A stretch of DNA of 64,000 nucleotides from Methanolobus sp. (GTDB lineage Archaea; Halobacteriota; Methanosarcinia; Methanosarcinales; Methanosarcinaceae), in assembly GCF_016278365.1 (NCBI RefSeq), contig NZ_JADQBZ010000002.1, forward strand, positions 71,890-135,889, given 5' to 3'. Of the stretch, positions 26,202 through 35,143 are shown in pieces. Within the stretch, counting starts at the first letter, position 1, and the number at the start of each line of letters is the position of its first letter. The notes beneath the pieces are model-generated. The model was given only the letters and a program-made list of their open reading frames with translations. It ran no database searches and was not told the origin of the DNA. Both the position numbers and the translations under genes were made by a program.

Positions 26202-26717
26202 TCAGTAGCGCATAAGGAAAAGATCGAAAAGGCTTATACCTGTCAGCGTAACTATGCTGACAATTATGCCTGCTATCATGACACCTGCCAGTATTGCGGG
26301 GAAGGCATGCTTGAATTGTATCCCAAATACAAATGCTGCAGCACACCCAGTCCATGCACCGGTGACCGGAAGGGGCACAGCTACAAAAATAGTGAGTGCC
26401 AGAATGCCATACTTCTCAAACCTCCCGGAGTGGTTTCGATGGGTCCGGCCAAAAAGCCAGGTGAAGAATCGGTCAAATATAGGATAGCGACGCAATTGTG
26501 TGGAAACCGGTTCAAGGAATAAGAGTAAAGGGATGACAGGAAGCATGTTCCCAAAGACCGCCAGCAAATAAGCACTGGAGGGAGGCAGGCCATAGACCCC
26601 CAGAGCTATAGGAATGGCACCTCTCAGCTCGAATACTGGAAGGCAGCTTATTATGATGGTGGAAAGCCATGGAGGCACACTGCTGAGCAGCTCAAGTAAC
26701 TGCACTTCCAGTGACAT
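26202..26717 (-). CDS. small multidrug export family membrane protein (COG2426)
   Basis: The 171-residue protein has about four to five hydrophobic helices and the family hallmark PVFELRGAIPIALGVYGL near residue 27. PLPVTGAWTGCAAAFVFGI near 115 is the second conserved stretch. The family is annotated as small multidrug export protein on limited evidence, and the transported compound is unknown. It starts 2 bp after the rfcS stop codon, so both are on one transcript. Confidence 0.78.
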   Translation of the reverse strand: MSLEVQLLELLSSVPPWLSTIIISCLPVFELRGAIPIALGVYGLPPSSAYLLAVFGNMLPVIPLLLFLEPVSTQLRRYPIFDRFFTWLFGRTHRNHSGRFEKYGILALTIFVAVPLPVTGAWTGCAAAFVFGIQFKHAFPAILAGVMIAGIIVSIVTLTGISLFDLFLMRY

Positions 26718-26719
26718 GA

Positions 26720-27676
26720 TTATTCCTTTCCGGATAGTGCGAAATGAGCCAGCAGTGATTCCAGCTGGATGCGCTCGTTTGCACCTTCAGTAAGTCTGAA
26801 ATCGATCTCTCCTATGACATCTATGAGTTCGACCATCTTTTTCTCAGGAATGTTAATTTCAAAGATAGCCCGATATACCTGACCAATAACATCCTCACCT
26901 GAAAGTCCCTGCTCAAGCAGGAAAACATCCAGATGCTTTCTTGCCGCTGTAAAGTTACCTGAGAGAGCGGTTTCGATGAGCTCACGGACCTGCTCAGGGC
27001 GGGCAGTGGCTGTTATCTTGTAGATAGCATCCCTATGGATAGTATCAGTAATGAGCGCAGCTGCCTGGAGCGAGTTGATAGCTTTTCTCATATCGCCCTG
27101 AGCAACATACTTGATAGCATCCACGCCGTCCTCGGCTATATCAAGACCTTCGTTCCGGGCTACAAAACGCACGCGTCCTGCAACCGCCTCATCGGAAAGA
27201 GGGCGGAACCTGTATACGGCACATCGTGATTGTATGGGCTCAATTATCTTGGAGGAGTAATTGCATGAAAGGATAAAACGGCAGTTGTTAGTGTAACGCT
27301 CCATGGTGCGCCTGAGGGCTGACTGGGCATCGGAGGTCAATGCATCGGCTTCATCAAGGAAGATTATCTTGAAGTCTGCGCCTCCTATAGGAGTTGTTTT
27401 CGCAAAGTTCTTTATCTTTGTTCTGACGACATCTATCCCTCGCTCATCCGAAGCATTCAGTTCTGTGAAGTTCTCACGCCATGATTCTCCAAAGAGTTCA
27501 CGCGCTATGGACACTGAAGTTGCAGTCTTACCAACACCAGGAGGTCCGGAGAACAGAAGATGCGGCAGGTTTCGGGTCTTTATATAGGATTTTAACCTTT
27601 CAACCGTTTCAGTCTGGCCGACCACATCATCAAGCTTAAAGGGCCTGTATTTCTCAATCCATATCTCTTCTTTTAT
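26720..27676 (-). CDS. rfcS: replication factor C small subunit, apparent AUA start
   Basis: This AAA+ clamp-loader subunit has Walker A GPPGVGKT, Walker B IIFLDEADALT and arginine-finger box ILSCNYSSKIIEPIQSRC. The RFC-defining N-terminus (EEIWIEKYRPFKLDDVVGQ) lies upstream of the first standard start codon (GTG at 27625). Between an in-frame TAA and that GTG there is no ATG, GTG or TTG. ATA at 27676-27674, 7 nt after GGAGGG, is the best candidate and gives 318 residues, the normal length. A sequencing error is the alternative. It loads PCNA with the large subunit. Confidence 0.88.
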   Translation of the reverse strand: MKEEIWIEKYRPFKLDDVVGQTETVERLKSYIKTRNLPHLLFSGPPGVGKTATSVSIARELFGESWRENFTELNASDERGIDVVRTKIKNFAKTTPIGGADFKIIFLDEADALTSDAQSALRRTMERYTNNCRFILSCNYSSKIIEPIQSRCAVYRFRPLSDEAVAGRVRFVARNEGLDIAEDGVDAIKYVAQGDMRKAINSLQAAALITDTIHRDAIYKITATARPEQVRELIETALSGNFTAARKHLDVFLLEQGLSGEDVIGQVYRAIFEINIPEKKMVELIDVIGEIDFRLTEGANERIQLESLLAHFALSGKE

Positions 27677-27682
27677 TTCTAA

Positions 27683-27688
27683 CCCTCC
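27683..27688 (-). promoter_or_regulatory. Shine-Dalgarno that decides the rfcS start
   Basis: GGAGGG on the minus strand is placed correctly for an ATA codon at 27676 but is 58 nt from the GTG at 27625. Confidence 0.6.
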
Positions 27689-27760
27689 GGCAGAAAAAGA
27701 TAGTGTTTGACATGTATATGTGAACGTTGTTTTTTAACCTTTCGTAAGCTGAAATATATG

Positions 27761-27799
27761 AAAAATAGAGCAGGGGTGATGCTCCATCCAGCATTACCC
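27761..27799 (-). terminator. terminator of the rnf operon
   Basis: On the minus strand GGGTAATGCT pairs with AGCATCACCC (one G-U) across a 6-nt loop. A TTTTT run follows (27765-27761). It lies 16 bp after the last gene of the rnf operon and ahead of rfcS. Confidence 0.75.
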
Positions 27800-27814
27800 G
27801 TTAAAAGAGATGCC

Positions 27815-28153
27815 TTAACCGTAGATAAGCCTGTAAGCGTATCTGCCAATGAAAGGTATCTTGAACTTCATTCCCCTGTAAGCCAGGAATGCAAACAGGA
27901 TCACAAGGAACATCGCAGGGAAACCTATGAAATCAGCCAGTACCCAGCCTACATACGGCACCCATGCTATGAAGAATACCAGCAAGGACAGTGGCAGGAA
28001 TACCAGAAGCGATTGCATGGCATGGAACCTGACAAACTTGTTCTCCCTCTCGATCAGCAGGAGAATTATAGCCGATACCCATAGCCCTACATAACTTAAT
28101 GCTGCAACCTTATTCTCTTCAATACCCAGTTTTGTATCGTAAGTCACGGACAT
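27815..28153 (-). CDS. DUF4870/Tic20-like membrane protein at the end of the rnf operon
   Basis: The 112-residue protein has three membrane helices (about 17-33, 48-68, 74-94) and a cytoplasmic loop ERENKFVRFHAMQSLL that is the DUF4870 hallmark. The ATG overlaps the rnfB stop (TGATG) with GAGGTG in front, so it is coupled to the Rnf genes. The M. acetivorans rnf cluster also ends in a small membrane protein. Its role is unknown; assembly or membrane anchoring of the complex is only a guess. Confidence 0.75.
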   Translation of the reverse strand: MSVTYDTKLGIEENKVAALSYVGLWVSAIILLLIERENKFVRFHAMQSLLVFLPLSLLVFFIAWVPYVGWVLADFIGFPAMFLVILFAFLAYRGMKFKIPFIGRYAYRLIYG

Positions 28154-28953
28154 CACCTCGTTTCAATGGTATTCTGCGGGCACTTCTCCACACATATTCC
28201 ACAAGCTGTACACTTGTCCTGATCTATCACAGCAAGGAAATCAGTTACAGTGATGGCCTGCTCGGGGCAGTTCTTCTCGCATATCTTGCAGCCTATGCAT
28301 CCTACAGCACAGACTTCTTTCACAGCTTTACCTTTATCGTGAGAGACACAACGCACATGCACTCTCTCGGATTCCTTTGCAAATACAAGGATATCATTCG
28401 GGCATGAAGATATGCATAGTCCGCAGCTTGTACAGAGATTCTTGTTCACATGAGGGAGCCTGTCATCTCCGATGTAAAGTGCATCAAAAGGACATGCACG
28501 CACACAAGTACCGCGGCCCATGCATCCATAGCTGCAACCCTTTTCGCCGTCAGATAGCATCATAACCGCTTTGCAATCCTCAAATCCGACATACTCAAAA
28601 CGGTCAACGCAGTTGAGACCTCCATGACACTTGATGAAAGGATATTGTTTCTCACCCTCGGCGACTTCCTGTCCCATGATTCCGCCTATTTCTTTTGCAA
28701 CGTCAAAGCCTCCCACAGGGCAACCGGTGATTGGGGCATTCTCATTGACCACGCGTTCAGCAAAGTCGCTGCATCCTGCGTAACCGCATGCACCACAGTT
28801 GACACCAGGAAGGACACTTATTATCTCCTCAACCAGCGGATTGGTTTCAACCTTGAATTTCTTCGATGCAAATATAAGCATCAGGCCTACTGCAAGACCA
28901 AGGCCCCCAAGGATGGCCATCGACTCGATGAGGAAGGTAGTGGTATCATTCAT
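28153..28953 (-). CDS. rnfB: Rnf complex iron-sulfur subunit RnfB
   Basis: The 266-residue protein has an N-terminal membrane anchor (about 8-28), then an ASF-type cluster motif NCGACGYAGCSDF near 52. Four ferredoxin-type cysteine groups follow (GCMGRGTCVRACP, CTSCGLCISSCP, CIGCKICEKNCP, CTACGICVEKCP). It is the likely entry point for electrons from reduced ferredoxin into the Rnf complex. It overlaps rnfA by 4 bp upstream and the small membrane gene downstream. Confidence 0.93.
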   Translation of the reverse strand: MNDTTTFLIESMAILGGLGLAVGLMLIFASKKFKVETNPLVEEIISVLPGVNCGACGYAGCSDFAERVVNENAPITGCPVGGFDVAKEIGGIMGQEVAEGEKQYPFIKCHGGLNCVDRFEYVGFEDCKAVMMLSDGEKGCSYGCMGRGTCVRACPFDALYIGDDRLPHVNKNLCTSCGLCISSCPNDILVFAKESERVHVRCVSHDKGKAVKEVCAVGCIGCKICEKNCPEQAITVTDFLAVIDQDKCTACGICVEKCPQNTIETR

Positions 28954-29537
28954 ATTGGTATCACCCAGAAGTAATTAACAAATGCAAGTGAGAGCATTGT
29001 AGCAATAAGGAATGCTTGAGGGAGTCCCCTGATGGAAGAAGGAATGCTTACAAATGTTGAACGCTCCCTTATCGAAGCCATCATCAGCATGACTATCGTA
29101 TAACCCACACCAGCAGAGATGCCAAACACTACGCTCTGCATAAAATTATATTGTGACTGTACGTTCAGCAATACCACACCAAGCACCGCACAGTTGGTTG
29201 TGATCAGCGGAAGATAGATACCCAGTGAACGATACAGAGAGGGAATATTTTTCCTGACCACGAATTCCACAAGCTGGACAAGCGCCGCAATGACAACGAT
29301 GAAACTTATCAGATCAAGAAATGTCATTTCTGTAGGCACCAGAATATAGGTGTAGAGCAGATAGGATGCCGTAGATGCCATTGCCATAACGAAGATAACA
29401 GCACCAGACATTCCTGCCGCACTCTTGACATCTTTGGTGACTCCCACGAAGGAGCAAAGACCAAGGAACTGGATGATCAGGAAGTTCTTGATGAACACAC
29501 CTTCCAGAAATATCGCAAATAAAGCTTTTTCTACCAT
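28950..29537 (-). CDS. rnfA: Rnf complex membrane subunit RnfA
   Basis: The 195-residue protein has six hydrophobic helices and the RnfA/RnfE-type pseudo-repeat with conserved cysteines (LIQFLGLCSFVG style near 20, and LITTNCAVLGVVLL near 105). In Rnf, RnfA and RnfE jointly hold an iron-sulfur cluster inside the membrane. ATG at 29537 was preferred because AGGTGG sits just upstream; a GTG 9 nt earlier is possible. It begins 2 bp after the rnfE stop. Confidence 0.92.
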   Translation of the reverse strand: MVEKALFAIFLEGVFIKNFLIIQFLGLCSFVGVTKDVKSAAGMSGAVIFVMAMASTASYLLYTYILVPTEMTFLDLISFIVVIAALVQLVEFVVRKNIPSLYRSLGIYLPLITTNCAVLGVVLLNVQSQYNFMQSVVFGISAGVGYTIVMLMMASIRERSTFVSIPSSIRGLPQAFLIATMLSLAFVNYFWVIPI

Positions 29538-29538
29538 T

Positions 29539-30153
29539 TTAACCACCTTTTGCTCTCTTTTTAGCCCTCTGATAGTTAACTACAGCCATGAGGATGCCTA
29601 TTGTAAGGAATGCACCCGGTGGCAATATCATGGTTGTCACGGCAGGATTTACCGGAAGTGATAACAACGTGTAGCCAAAACTAACTATCTGCCCGGTTCC
29701 AAGAATCTCACGTATCCCCCCTATAACCATCAACACAAGCAAAAAACCTGTGCTGATACCAAGCGCATCTATGAAAGAGGGAAATATGCTGTTTTTATTA
29801 GCATATGCTTCTGCACGTCCGATTATGATACAGTTGACGACTATAAGCGGAATGAAAACTCCTAAAGCCGTATACATTGAAGGCACATAGGCCTCCATTA
29901 TCATTCTCACAATAGACACGAAAGTGGCTATAATTATAATGAATATGGGAAGTCTGACGGCTGAAGGAATCTGTTTCCTCATGGCTGAAATGAATATATT
30001 GGAGCATACCAGCACAAAAGCCGTGCCTGCAGACATACCAATTGCATTCTCAACTGAAGTTGTAACAGCCAGTGTTGGACAGAGACCCAGTACAAGTCCA
30101 AATATCGGGTTGTCCCTTGTAATTCCACGCATGAATTCACTAAATACGTTCAT
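29539..30153 (-). CDS. rnfE: Rnf complex membrane subunit RnfE
   Basis: The 204-residue protein has six membrane helices, with FGLVLGLCPTLAVTTSVENA near 16 and LIVVNCIIIGRAEAYANKN near 103. These carry the paired membrane cysteines that match those of RnfA. The Rnf complex couples ferredoxin oxidation to sodium export. ATG at 30153 has AGGTGAT upstream. It follows rnfG within a few bases. Confidence 0.92.
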   Translation of the reverse strand: MNVFSEFMRGITRDNPIFGLVLGLCPTLAVTTSVENAIGMSAGTAFVLVCSNIFISAMRKQIPSAVRLPIFIIIIATFVSIVRMIMEAYVPSMYTALGVFIPLIVVNCIIIGRAEAYANKNSIFPSFIDALGISTGFLLVLMVIGGIREILGTGQIVSFGYTLLSLPVNPAVTTMILPPGAFLTIGILMAVVNYQRAKKRAKGG

Positions 30154-30162
30154 TTTTATCAC

Positions 30163-30729
30163 CTAAGCCTCTGCCGCTTTGACCTGATTGATTTTCGTGT
30201 TCAATGCATTTACCACGGCCTGAGAAGAAATCGTAGCTCCGGTAATAGCATCAATTGACCCTCCTGACCTTGACAGAGCCAGTTGCTGCAGGGGAACTCC
30301 CCTGAACTGGTTCTGGAAAGCGGGGGTTGTGATCTTTGCACCCAAACCCGGAGTTTCCTCGTGGCTTAACACATCCATCCCCAACACATTAGAGAAGGAG
30401 GAATCTACAGCTCCTGCCACCACAATCATACTCTGGGATCCTTGTTGCCTCTGGAAGAAAGCATATGCAACGATATTGCCCGATTCATCCACTGCACGGT
30501 AGTAGAGTACTTCCCTTTCTCCCTCAGCATTTGCCGGCCCTTCTACTGGATCGAAGTTGTCTGCCCCTGGAACGAGTTCTGCCAGAATGGCCTTCTGAGC
30601 AGCTATCACATTAAGTTCTAGCTGCTGCTGTGTGGGAATGTAGGTAATTGCTAGCAGCAGAGCTGCGACAACAGATATAAGGACGAGTTTCCCTATGACA
30701 ACTACAGTGTCCTTATTAGATTCACTCAT
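30163..30729 (-). CDS. rnfG: Rnf complex FMN-binding subunit RnfG
   Basis: The 188-residue protein has one N-terminal membrane helix (about 10-28) and an extracytoplasmic FMN-binding domain. The covalent flavin site is the threonine motif DAITGATISSQAV near 160, where FMN is joined by a phosphoester bond. The ApbE homologue at 35.1 kb is the expected flavin transferase. An AGGTGAT precedes the ATG, and the gene overlaps rnfD by 8 bp. Confidence 0.93.
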   Translation of the reverse strand: MSESNKDTVVVIGKLVLISVVAALLLAITYIPTQQQLELNVIAAQKAILAELVPGADNFDPVEGPANAEGEREVLYYRAVDESGNIVAYAFFQRQQGSQSMIVVAGAVDSSFSNVLGMDVLSHEETPGLGAKITTPAFQNQFRGVPLQQLALSRSGGSIDAITGATISSQAVVNALNTKINQVKAAEA

Positions 30730-31738
30730 CTGAGATCACCTCGTATTTCAAGGACGGTGGAATTCTTTTCATTATACGCTTGTAAGACCGCTCAAGCAGG
30801 GACTCATGGCCAAACATTGCAGGTAGCGTTTTTGTCTCAATGTATGCGGCTATGGCATTTGCAAGGAAGATCCCATAGATTGTCCCATCCACATAATTCC
30901 CGAAGTAACCATAGATAGATACCAGCAGGCCACAGGCGAAACCATAGATAAGGCGACCGTTCTTTGTAACAGGGGTAGTTGGAGTGTCAGTGGCAAGGAA
31001 AAGAATACCAAAGAAAACAATACCCACCATCACATACGATAGTTCGTCTGTCACCTCAAGGAAAATGAACATTGTCGACAGATACATCAGCGGGTTTAAC
31101 ACGCCTTCCTGGATAAGGCCTATCACTGCGGATAAGAAAGCGACTGTCTGGTTGAAGAAGAACACAGTAAGGGCAAAGACAAGAGGCACTCTCCATTCGA
31201 TATATTTTTTATATACAAGATACACGCCACTAAGCAATAGTATGGGAGACACATCCACAAGCAATCCTGCACCATTCTCAAGTACGAGATCCGATAGTTG
31301 TCCCAGACTCGGTATCGATGCAGGAGTCATAAAGTCTCCCCAGGCACTCCTGACAAATACCCAGGCGACCAGCACGGGATTGAATATATATGAGCCAATA
31401 CCGCCAAATGCATGTTTACCGATAGCTATGGCAAAGAAAGCTCCAAAGATCGGTATCCATATAGGTGCTTCGGGTGGAGTCAGCAGTGCGAACATAAGTC
31501 CGATAAGTGCAGCATGGCCATCCATTATGGTTACTTTCTTCTTAAAAATTCTCTGTATGCTGTATTCTGTTGCAACCGCAGCAAGCGAGGCTGCAAGTAT
31601 GATCCCAAGGGCTGGCATACCGAAGAAGTATACAGACGCAAGGCTTACAGGAATAAGGGCCAATATCTTAGCCCTATTGATAGAGCTGAAACTAAATTTT
31701 GATTTTATATGTGGTGGAGCTGAAATCGTGTAATCCAT
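30722..31738 (-). CDS. rnfD: Rnf complex membrane subunit RnfD
   Basis: The 338-residue polytopic membrane protein matches NqrB/RnfD: FGGIGSYIFNPVLVAWVFVR near 125 and ATDTPTTPVTKNGRLIYG near 240. The threonines of the latter motif carry the second covalent FMN. ATG at 31738 follows GGAGGTGAG; an earlier in-frame start at 31762 would overlap rnfC and lacks a better site. It forms part of the Na+ pathway with RnfA and RnfE. Confidence 0.92.
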   Translation of the reverse strand: MDYTISAPPHIKSKFSFSSINRAKILALIPVSLASVYFFGMPALGIILAASLAAVATEYSIQRIFKKKVTIMDGHAALIGLMFALLTPPEAPIWIPIFGAFFAIAIGKHAFGGIGSYIFNPVLVAWVFVRSAWGDFMTPASIPSLGQLSDLVLENGAGLLVDVSPILLLSGVYLVYKKYIEWRVPLVFALTVFFFNQTVAFLSAVIGLIQEGVLNPLMYLSTMFIFLEVTDELSYVMVGIVFFGILFLATDTPTTPVTKNGRLIYGFACGLLVSIYGYFGNYVDGTIYGIFLANAIAAYIETKTLPAMFGHESLLERSYKRIMKRIPPSLKYEVISDE

Positions 31739-31739
31739 G

Positions 31740-33086
31740 TTACTCACCTCCGCAGCATCCAAGCTTCAGATTGGAAGATTCTTTTGGTGTAGCATCCTCG
31801 TAGGCTTGTTCTATTGCATTCTTTGCATACCTTATCAGCTGCAGTATATGTATCTTCGAAGGGCAGGCAAATGAACATCTTCCGCACTCGATACAGAACT
31901 GGATATGCATCTGTCGGCATTCGTCAAAACGACCCTGCTCTGCAAGCACATGGAGCCTGGTAGGAAGAAGAGAAACCGGGCAAGCATCCACACATCGTGC
32001 ACAGTGGATGCAATCCAAAGATTCGTCACGAAGGACCTGTTCTTTTGTGAGCAGGGTGATCCTGGTGGTTCCCTTGGTAACAGGAACCTCATCAGTATAC
32101 TGTGCGATTCCGGTAATAACGCCGTTCGCAATTATCTTGCCAATCTCCCCGTTGAAAGTGCATTCACTGATAATATCCTTGAAAGGCGTGCCTATTCTTA
32201 CAAATATTAATTCAGGGCAGTTCACAGCGCCTTCCATGCTTATAACTGTTTCATAATACGGCTTTCCTTCATGGACAGCATCATAAAGAGCCTTTGCGGA
32301 TTTGACACCACATACAGCAACACCCACATCCGTAGGGTTACAACCAAGTGCCACTTTACGGCCTGTCACGTTGTAAGTGAAGAAATTAAGGATATTCCTG
32401 CCAAGTATCCGCTCCTGGGAAGCTACAACGATATTGGAGCCCTGATCTTTGAAGTAGTGACCAAGACGGCGTGTGCCCAGAAGTGGCGCTACCCGCAGGG
32501 CTTTGCCATCTACCTTCACACCTTCGAAAGCTTCAATGGAATCATTATCATCCTTCCTGACGATGATAGCACCCTTTAAAGCTCCTGAAGCTTTCATCAG
32601 AAGTTTCAGTGCATCCATCATCTGGGACGCATATTCCGTGGGGGTTGCATACTTGCCACCAATCCACTCGGAAGCTGTGGCATTTATAAGCACAAGGTCG
32701 ATCTTCTTCCCTTCAGGTTTAAGCACTGTGTGTGTAGGAGCACCGTAATGTTCCACAATACCGGCACCCTGTATTATGGCGATCAGGTCTTTCTGGGAGG
32801 GATTATTGGCAGGTACGAAAGCTACCGTTTCCTCTGAATCGACCGCCTTTATGATTACACTTAAAACTTTATTTCCGTCAGGATTAGGAGCGTTTTCAAT
32901 AGCTAGTACTTCCCCGCATACACTTGAATGCACATCTGAAGAATAATAGGAGACAGACTCTCCTATCTTCTGGCCAATAAGAACCTGGTCACCTTTATTT
33001 ACAAGCGGTTTACATGCAACACCATTGTGCTGCTTTAAGGGAATGATTACTTTTTCCGGGATCGTCTTCAATCTTTTACTTTCCAC
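31740..33086 (-). CDS. rnfC: Rnf complex subunit RnfC
   Basis: The 448-residue protein has the RnfC N-terminal barrel-sandwich (VIIPLKQHNGVACKPLVNKG), a central SLBB/NADH-binding-like domain, and two 4Fe-4S motifs near 365-415 (CIHCARCVDACP and CIECGRCSFACP). It ends in a cysteine pair (GCCGGE). In bacteria RnfC reduces NAD+; in methanogens the acceptor is instead reached through the cytochrome. The start is GTG at 33086 with an AGGAG upstream. Confidence 0.92.
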   Translation of the reverse strand: MESKRLKTIPEKVIIPLKQHNGVACKPLVNKGDQVLIGQKIGESVSYYSSDVHSSVCGEVLAIENAPNPDGNKVLSVIIKAVDSEETVAFVPANNPSQKDLIAIIQGAGIVEHYGAPTHTVLKPEGKKIDLVLINATASEWIGGKYATPTEYASQMMDALKLLMKASGALKGAIIVRKDDNDSIEAFEGVKVDGKALRVAPLLGTRRLGHYFKDQGSNIVVASQERILGRNILNFFTYNVTGRKVALGCNPTDVGVAVCGVKSAKALYDAVHEGKPYYETVISMEGAVNCPELIFVRIGTPFKDIISECTFNGEIGKIIANGVITGIAQYTDEVPVTKGTTRITLLTKEQVLRDESLDCIHCARCVDACPVSLLPTRLHVLAEQGRFDECRQMHIQFCIECGRCSFACPSKIHILQLIRYAKNAIEQAYEDATPKESSNLKLGCCGGE

Positions 33087-33090
33087 ACCA

Positions 33091-34611
33091 TCAGCTCCTG
33101 AGTAAATTACCTAACACTGGCTCTCGTTCTACTTCAGCTGGCCTCTGTCCCGGAATGCTCACATCGATACCCGTCCCACTGAGATCGTTATCAGCTCCTG
33201 CAGGATCGGTCTCAAACCCAAGGGTTTCCCAATCGATAGCATTTGCTGTGACGCCATGGCAGTCAGCACACCCGAGGGGTTCTGCGAGCCCCCTTGTGGA
33301 ACTTGCTACATTATGGCTTACCGGGAAGTACATCTCCACCTGCCTGAGAACAGCATTGGGATAATCTGCTTCACCATCACCGTCTGCATCGAATGAACGT
33401 ATTTCTTCGACTGTGACATTGCCATTATTGTCCGCGTCCGCACCCTGCACATGTACAGGCAGGATAGGATTGCCTACAGCCGAACTGTTATTAAGGTCAG
33501 CAGCTACTGCAGGATCTGTACCTGCATCCCACCAGATGCCTGTTATTATATTGAAAGGCCTTAACATGGCATTATCTGCATCCCTGCTGCTATTAACAGG
33601 AAGCCTGTCATAATAAGTGCCGTTGTACCATGCCAGAGTGGGAGTGAACTGAGAATCATGGGTCACTACTTCTTGCACACCGTTTGCCCAGCTAAATTCG
33701 CTGATCGGATATTCGCCGGATATTTCTCCACCAGGAAGTGCAGGTATATGACAGGATTCACATGTAACGGTTGCAAGGTGCCCGTCAACCATTGCTCCAT
33801 GAGATATGCCAGCGTGGCAGCCAACTGAATCACAGCTCATTACCTCTCCTTCGAATGCCTCGTGCATCTCCTCGGGGACATTAAGCAGGTCTTCGCGGCC
33901 GATCTGGTGATCCTCGGTAGCATGGCATTCATAACAGCTAACGTTCGCGTGAACATCATACTGGGAATGGTCCGGGGAAGTCCATGTGACTGCTGTTGTG
34001 GTGACCGCTGACGTGGAAACTTCGCTCACATGGCAGTTTGCACACAGGTCATTTCGGGGAGCACCATTCACATGATCATGTATTTCTGTTACAATGGGAA
34101 GTGGTGTAAGTACATCGAGCATATAACTCAGTACATACAGGGGACTTTGCTGTGCATGCAATCTTGCCTCATCAAGGGCAGCATCGGTAGCTATTTCAAA
34201 ATTACCTGCACTTATTGCATCTGCACGTGCATGGAAATCGTAAAGGCCATTCTGCTCGTGGCATACCATACAGTCGATGTCAAGGCCATATTCTGCCATA
34301 TATCCACCGCCAGGGTGTACCTGGCCATATGTGGTTGCCAGAGCCTCACCTTCAATGTTGTCAGCAGCGACACCATATTCCAGTATGGAGGCCCATTGGG
34401 CCAGATTCTGCTGCTGCACATGGTATGACTCGGAAACTTCATCGTACATACCAATATGGCAGCCTTCGCAGGAGCTATCCGACCATTCCTGCTGTGTCAT
34501 ATAATGAACAGCCATTGCATCGTTACCACTGTAGCCGACATACGCATATACTCCGGCTGAGGCAAACATAAAAACAAGGATTGCGATTAAAACCATGTTC
34601 AATTTAGACAT
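33091..34611 (-). CDS. mmcA: seven-haem c-type cytochrome of the Rnf complex (MmcA type)
   Basis: The 506-residue protein begins with a signal peptide or anchor (MSKLNMVLIAILVFMFASAG). I count six CxxCH sites (CEGCH, CMVCH, CANCH, CYECH, CESCH, CADCH) and one CX4CH (CDSVGCH), seven haem sites in all. MmcA of M. acetivorans is also heptahaem; it accepts electrons from Rnf and passes them to methanophenazine or external acceptors. A DADGDGEADYP calcium-type loop lies near 430. The start at 34611 was chosen, with an overlapping GTG at 34623 as alternative. Confidence 0.93.
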   Translation of the reverse strand: MSKLNMVLIAILVFMFASAGVYAYVGYSGNDAMAVHYMTQQEWSDSSCEGCHIGMYDEVSESYHVQQQNLAQWASILEYGVAADNIEGEALATTYGQVHPGGGYMAEYGLDIDCMVCHEQNGLYDFHARADAISAGNFEIATDAALDEARLHAQQSPLYVLSYMLDVLTPLPIVTEIHDHVNGAPRNDLCANCHVSEVSTSAVTTTAVTWTSPDHSQYDVHANVSCYECHATEDHQIGREDLLNVPEEMHEAFEGEVMSCDSVGCHAGISHGAMVDGHLATVTCESCHIPALPGGEISGEYPISEFSWANGVQEVVTHDSQFTPTLAWYNGTYYDRLPVNSSRDADNAMLRPFNIITGIWWDAGTDPAVAADLNNSSAVGNPILPVHVQGADADNNGNVTVEEIRSFDADGDGEADYPNAVLRQVEMYFPVSHNVASSTRGLAEPLGCADCHGVTANAIDWETLGFETDPAGADNDLSGTGIDVSIPGQRPAEVEREPVLGNLLRS

Positions 34612-34619
34612 AAACAACC

Positions 34620-35033
34620 TCACTGTCCTTTCTTTTCAGCAGCTTCCTCGAGTTGTTTGAGAACAATGATGACCGTATTGCGCAAATTCTGCTCGTTGGT
34701 GATTTTCATTTCATCCGACACATATGTGCTGGTCTCAAACGATTTACGGACAACTCGTACATTGAAGTCAAATACTTTATCCAGCAGTCCCTTTTCCGGA
34801 GTGAAACCTAAAAAATCCACATCCATATGATTACCAAGGACATTGGCTCTAAGCTCAATCTTATCAAGGGACGAATCCGGCTTGATATATATGATAGTAT
34901 GCTTTGAAGAAGCGAAATGCTTCTCAATACCTCTCCAGCCGTATTCTTCCATTAATTGATGAAGGGCAACAATGAGGTACCTGTCCTTACTGGAACTGCC
35001 ACCTGTGCCTGTTTTTACTTCGGGGCTATTCAT
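34620..35033 (-). CDS. conserved hypothetical protein heading the rnf operon
   Basis: The 137-residue soluble protein begins MNSPEVKTGTGGSSSKDRYL and has an alpha/beta pattern (HTIIYIKPDSSLDKIELRAN, HMDVDFLGFTPEKGLL). I do not recognise a family. It is the first gene of the rnf transcript, ends 8 bp before the cytochrome ATG, and has a GCAGGAAG ribosome site. No haem motif, cysteine or membrane segment is present, so a regulatory or assembly role is only a guess. Confidence 0.7.
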   Translation of the reverse strand: MNSPEVKTGTGGSSSKDRYLIVALHQLMEEYGWRGIEKHFASSKHTIIYIKPDSSLDKIELRANVLGNHMDVDFLGFTPEKGLLDKVFDFNVRVVRKSFETSTYVSDEMKITNEQNLRNTVIIVLKQLEEAAEKKGQ

Positions 35034-35110
35034 TGCGATTACTTCCTGCAGATAAACCGTATAACAAATATCGATATGCCAAAAACTCGATTGAGTTTAC
35101 TGTACCGTTG

Positions 35111-35130
35111 TGCATATATATTAATTATAT
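35111..35130. promoter_or_regulatory. shared TATA region between the rnf operon and apbE
   Basis: The nearly symmetric run tgcatatatattaattatat lies 14-33 bp before the apbE ATG (plus, near-leaderless mRNA) and about 80 bp before the rnf operon start (minus, leader of about 50 nt). One AT-rich core could serve both directions. Confidence 0.4.
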
Positions 35131-35143
35131 CTTTTCATACGGT

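Noticed and set aside
30984-31733. Open frame of 249 codons on the plus strand
   Set aside because: It is antisense to rnfD, whose assignment is firm. No initiation signal is present.
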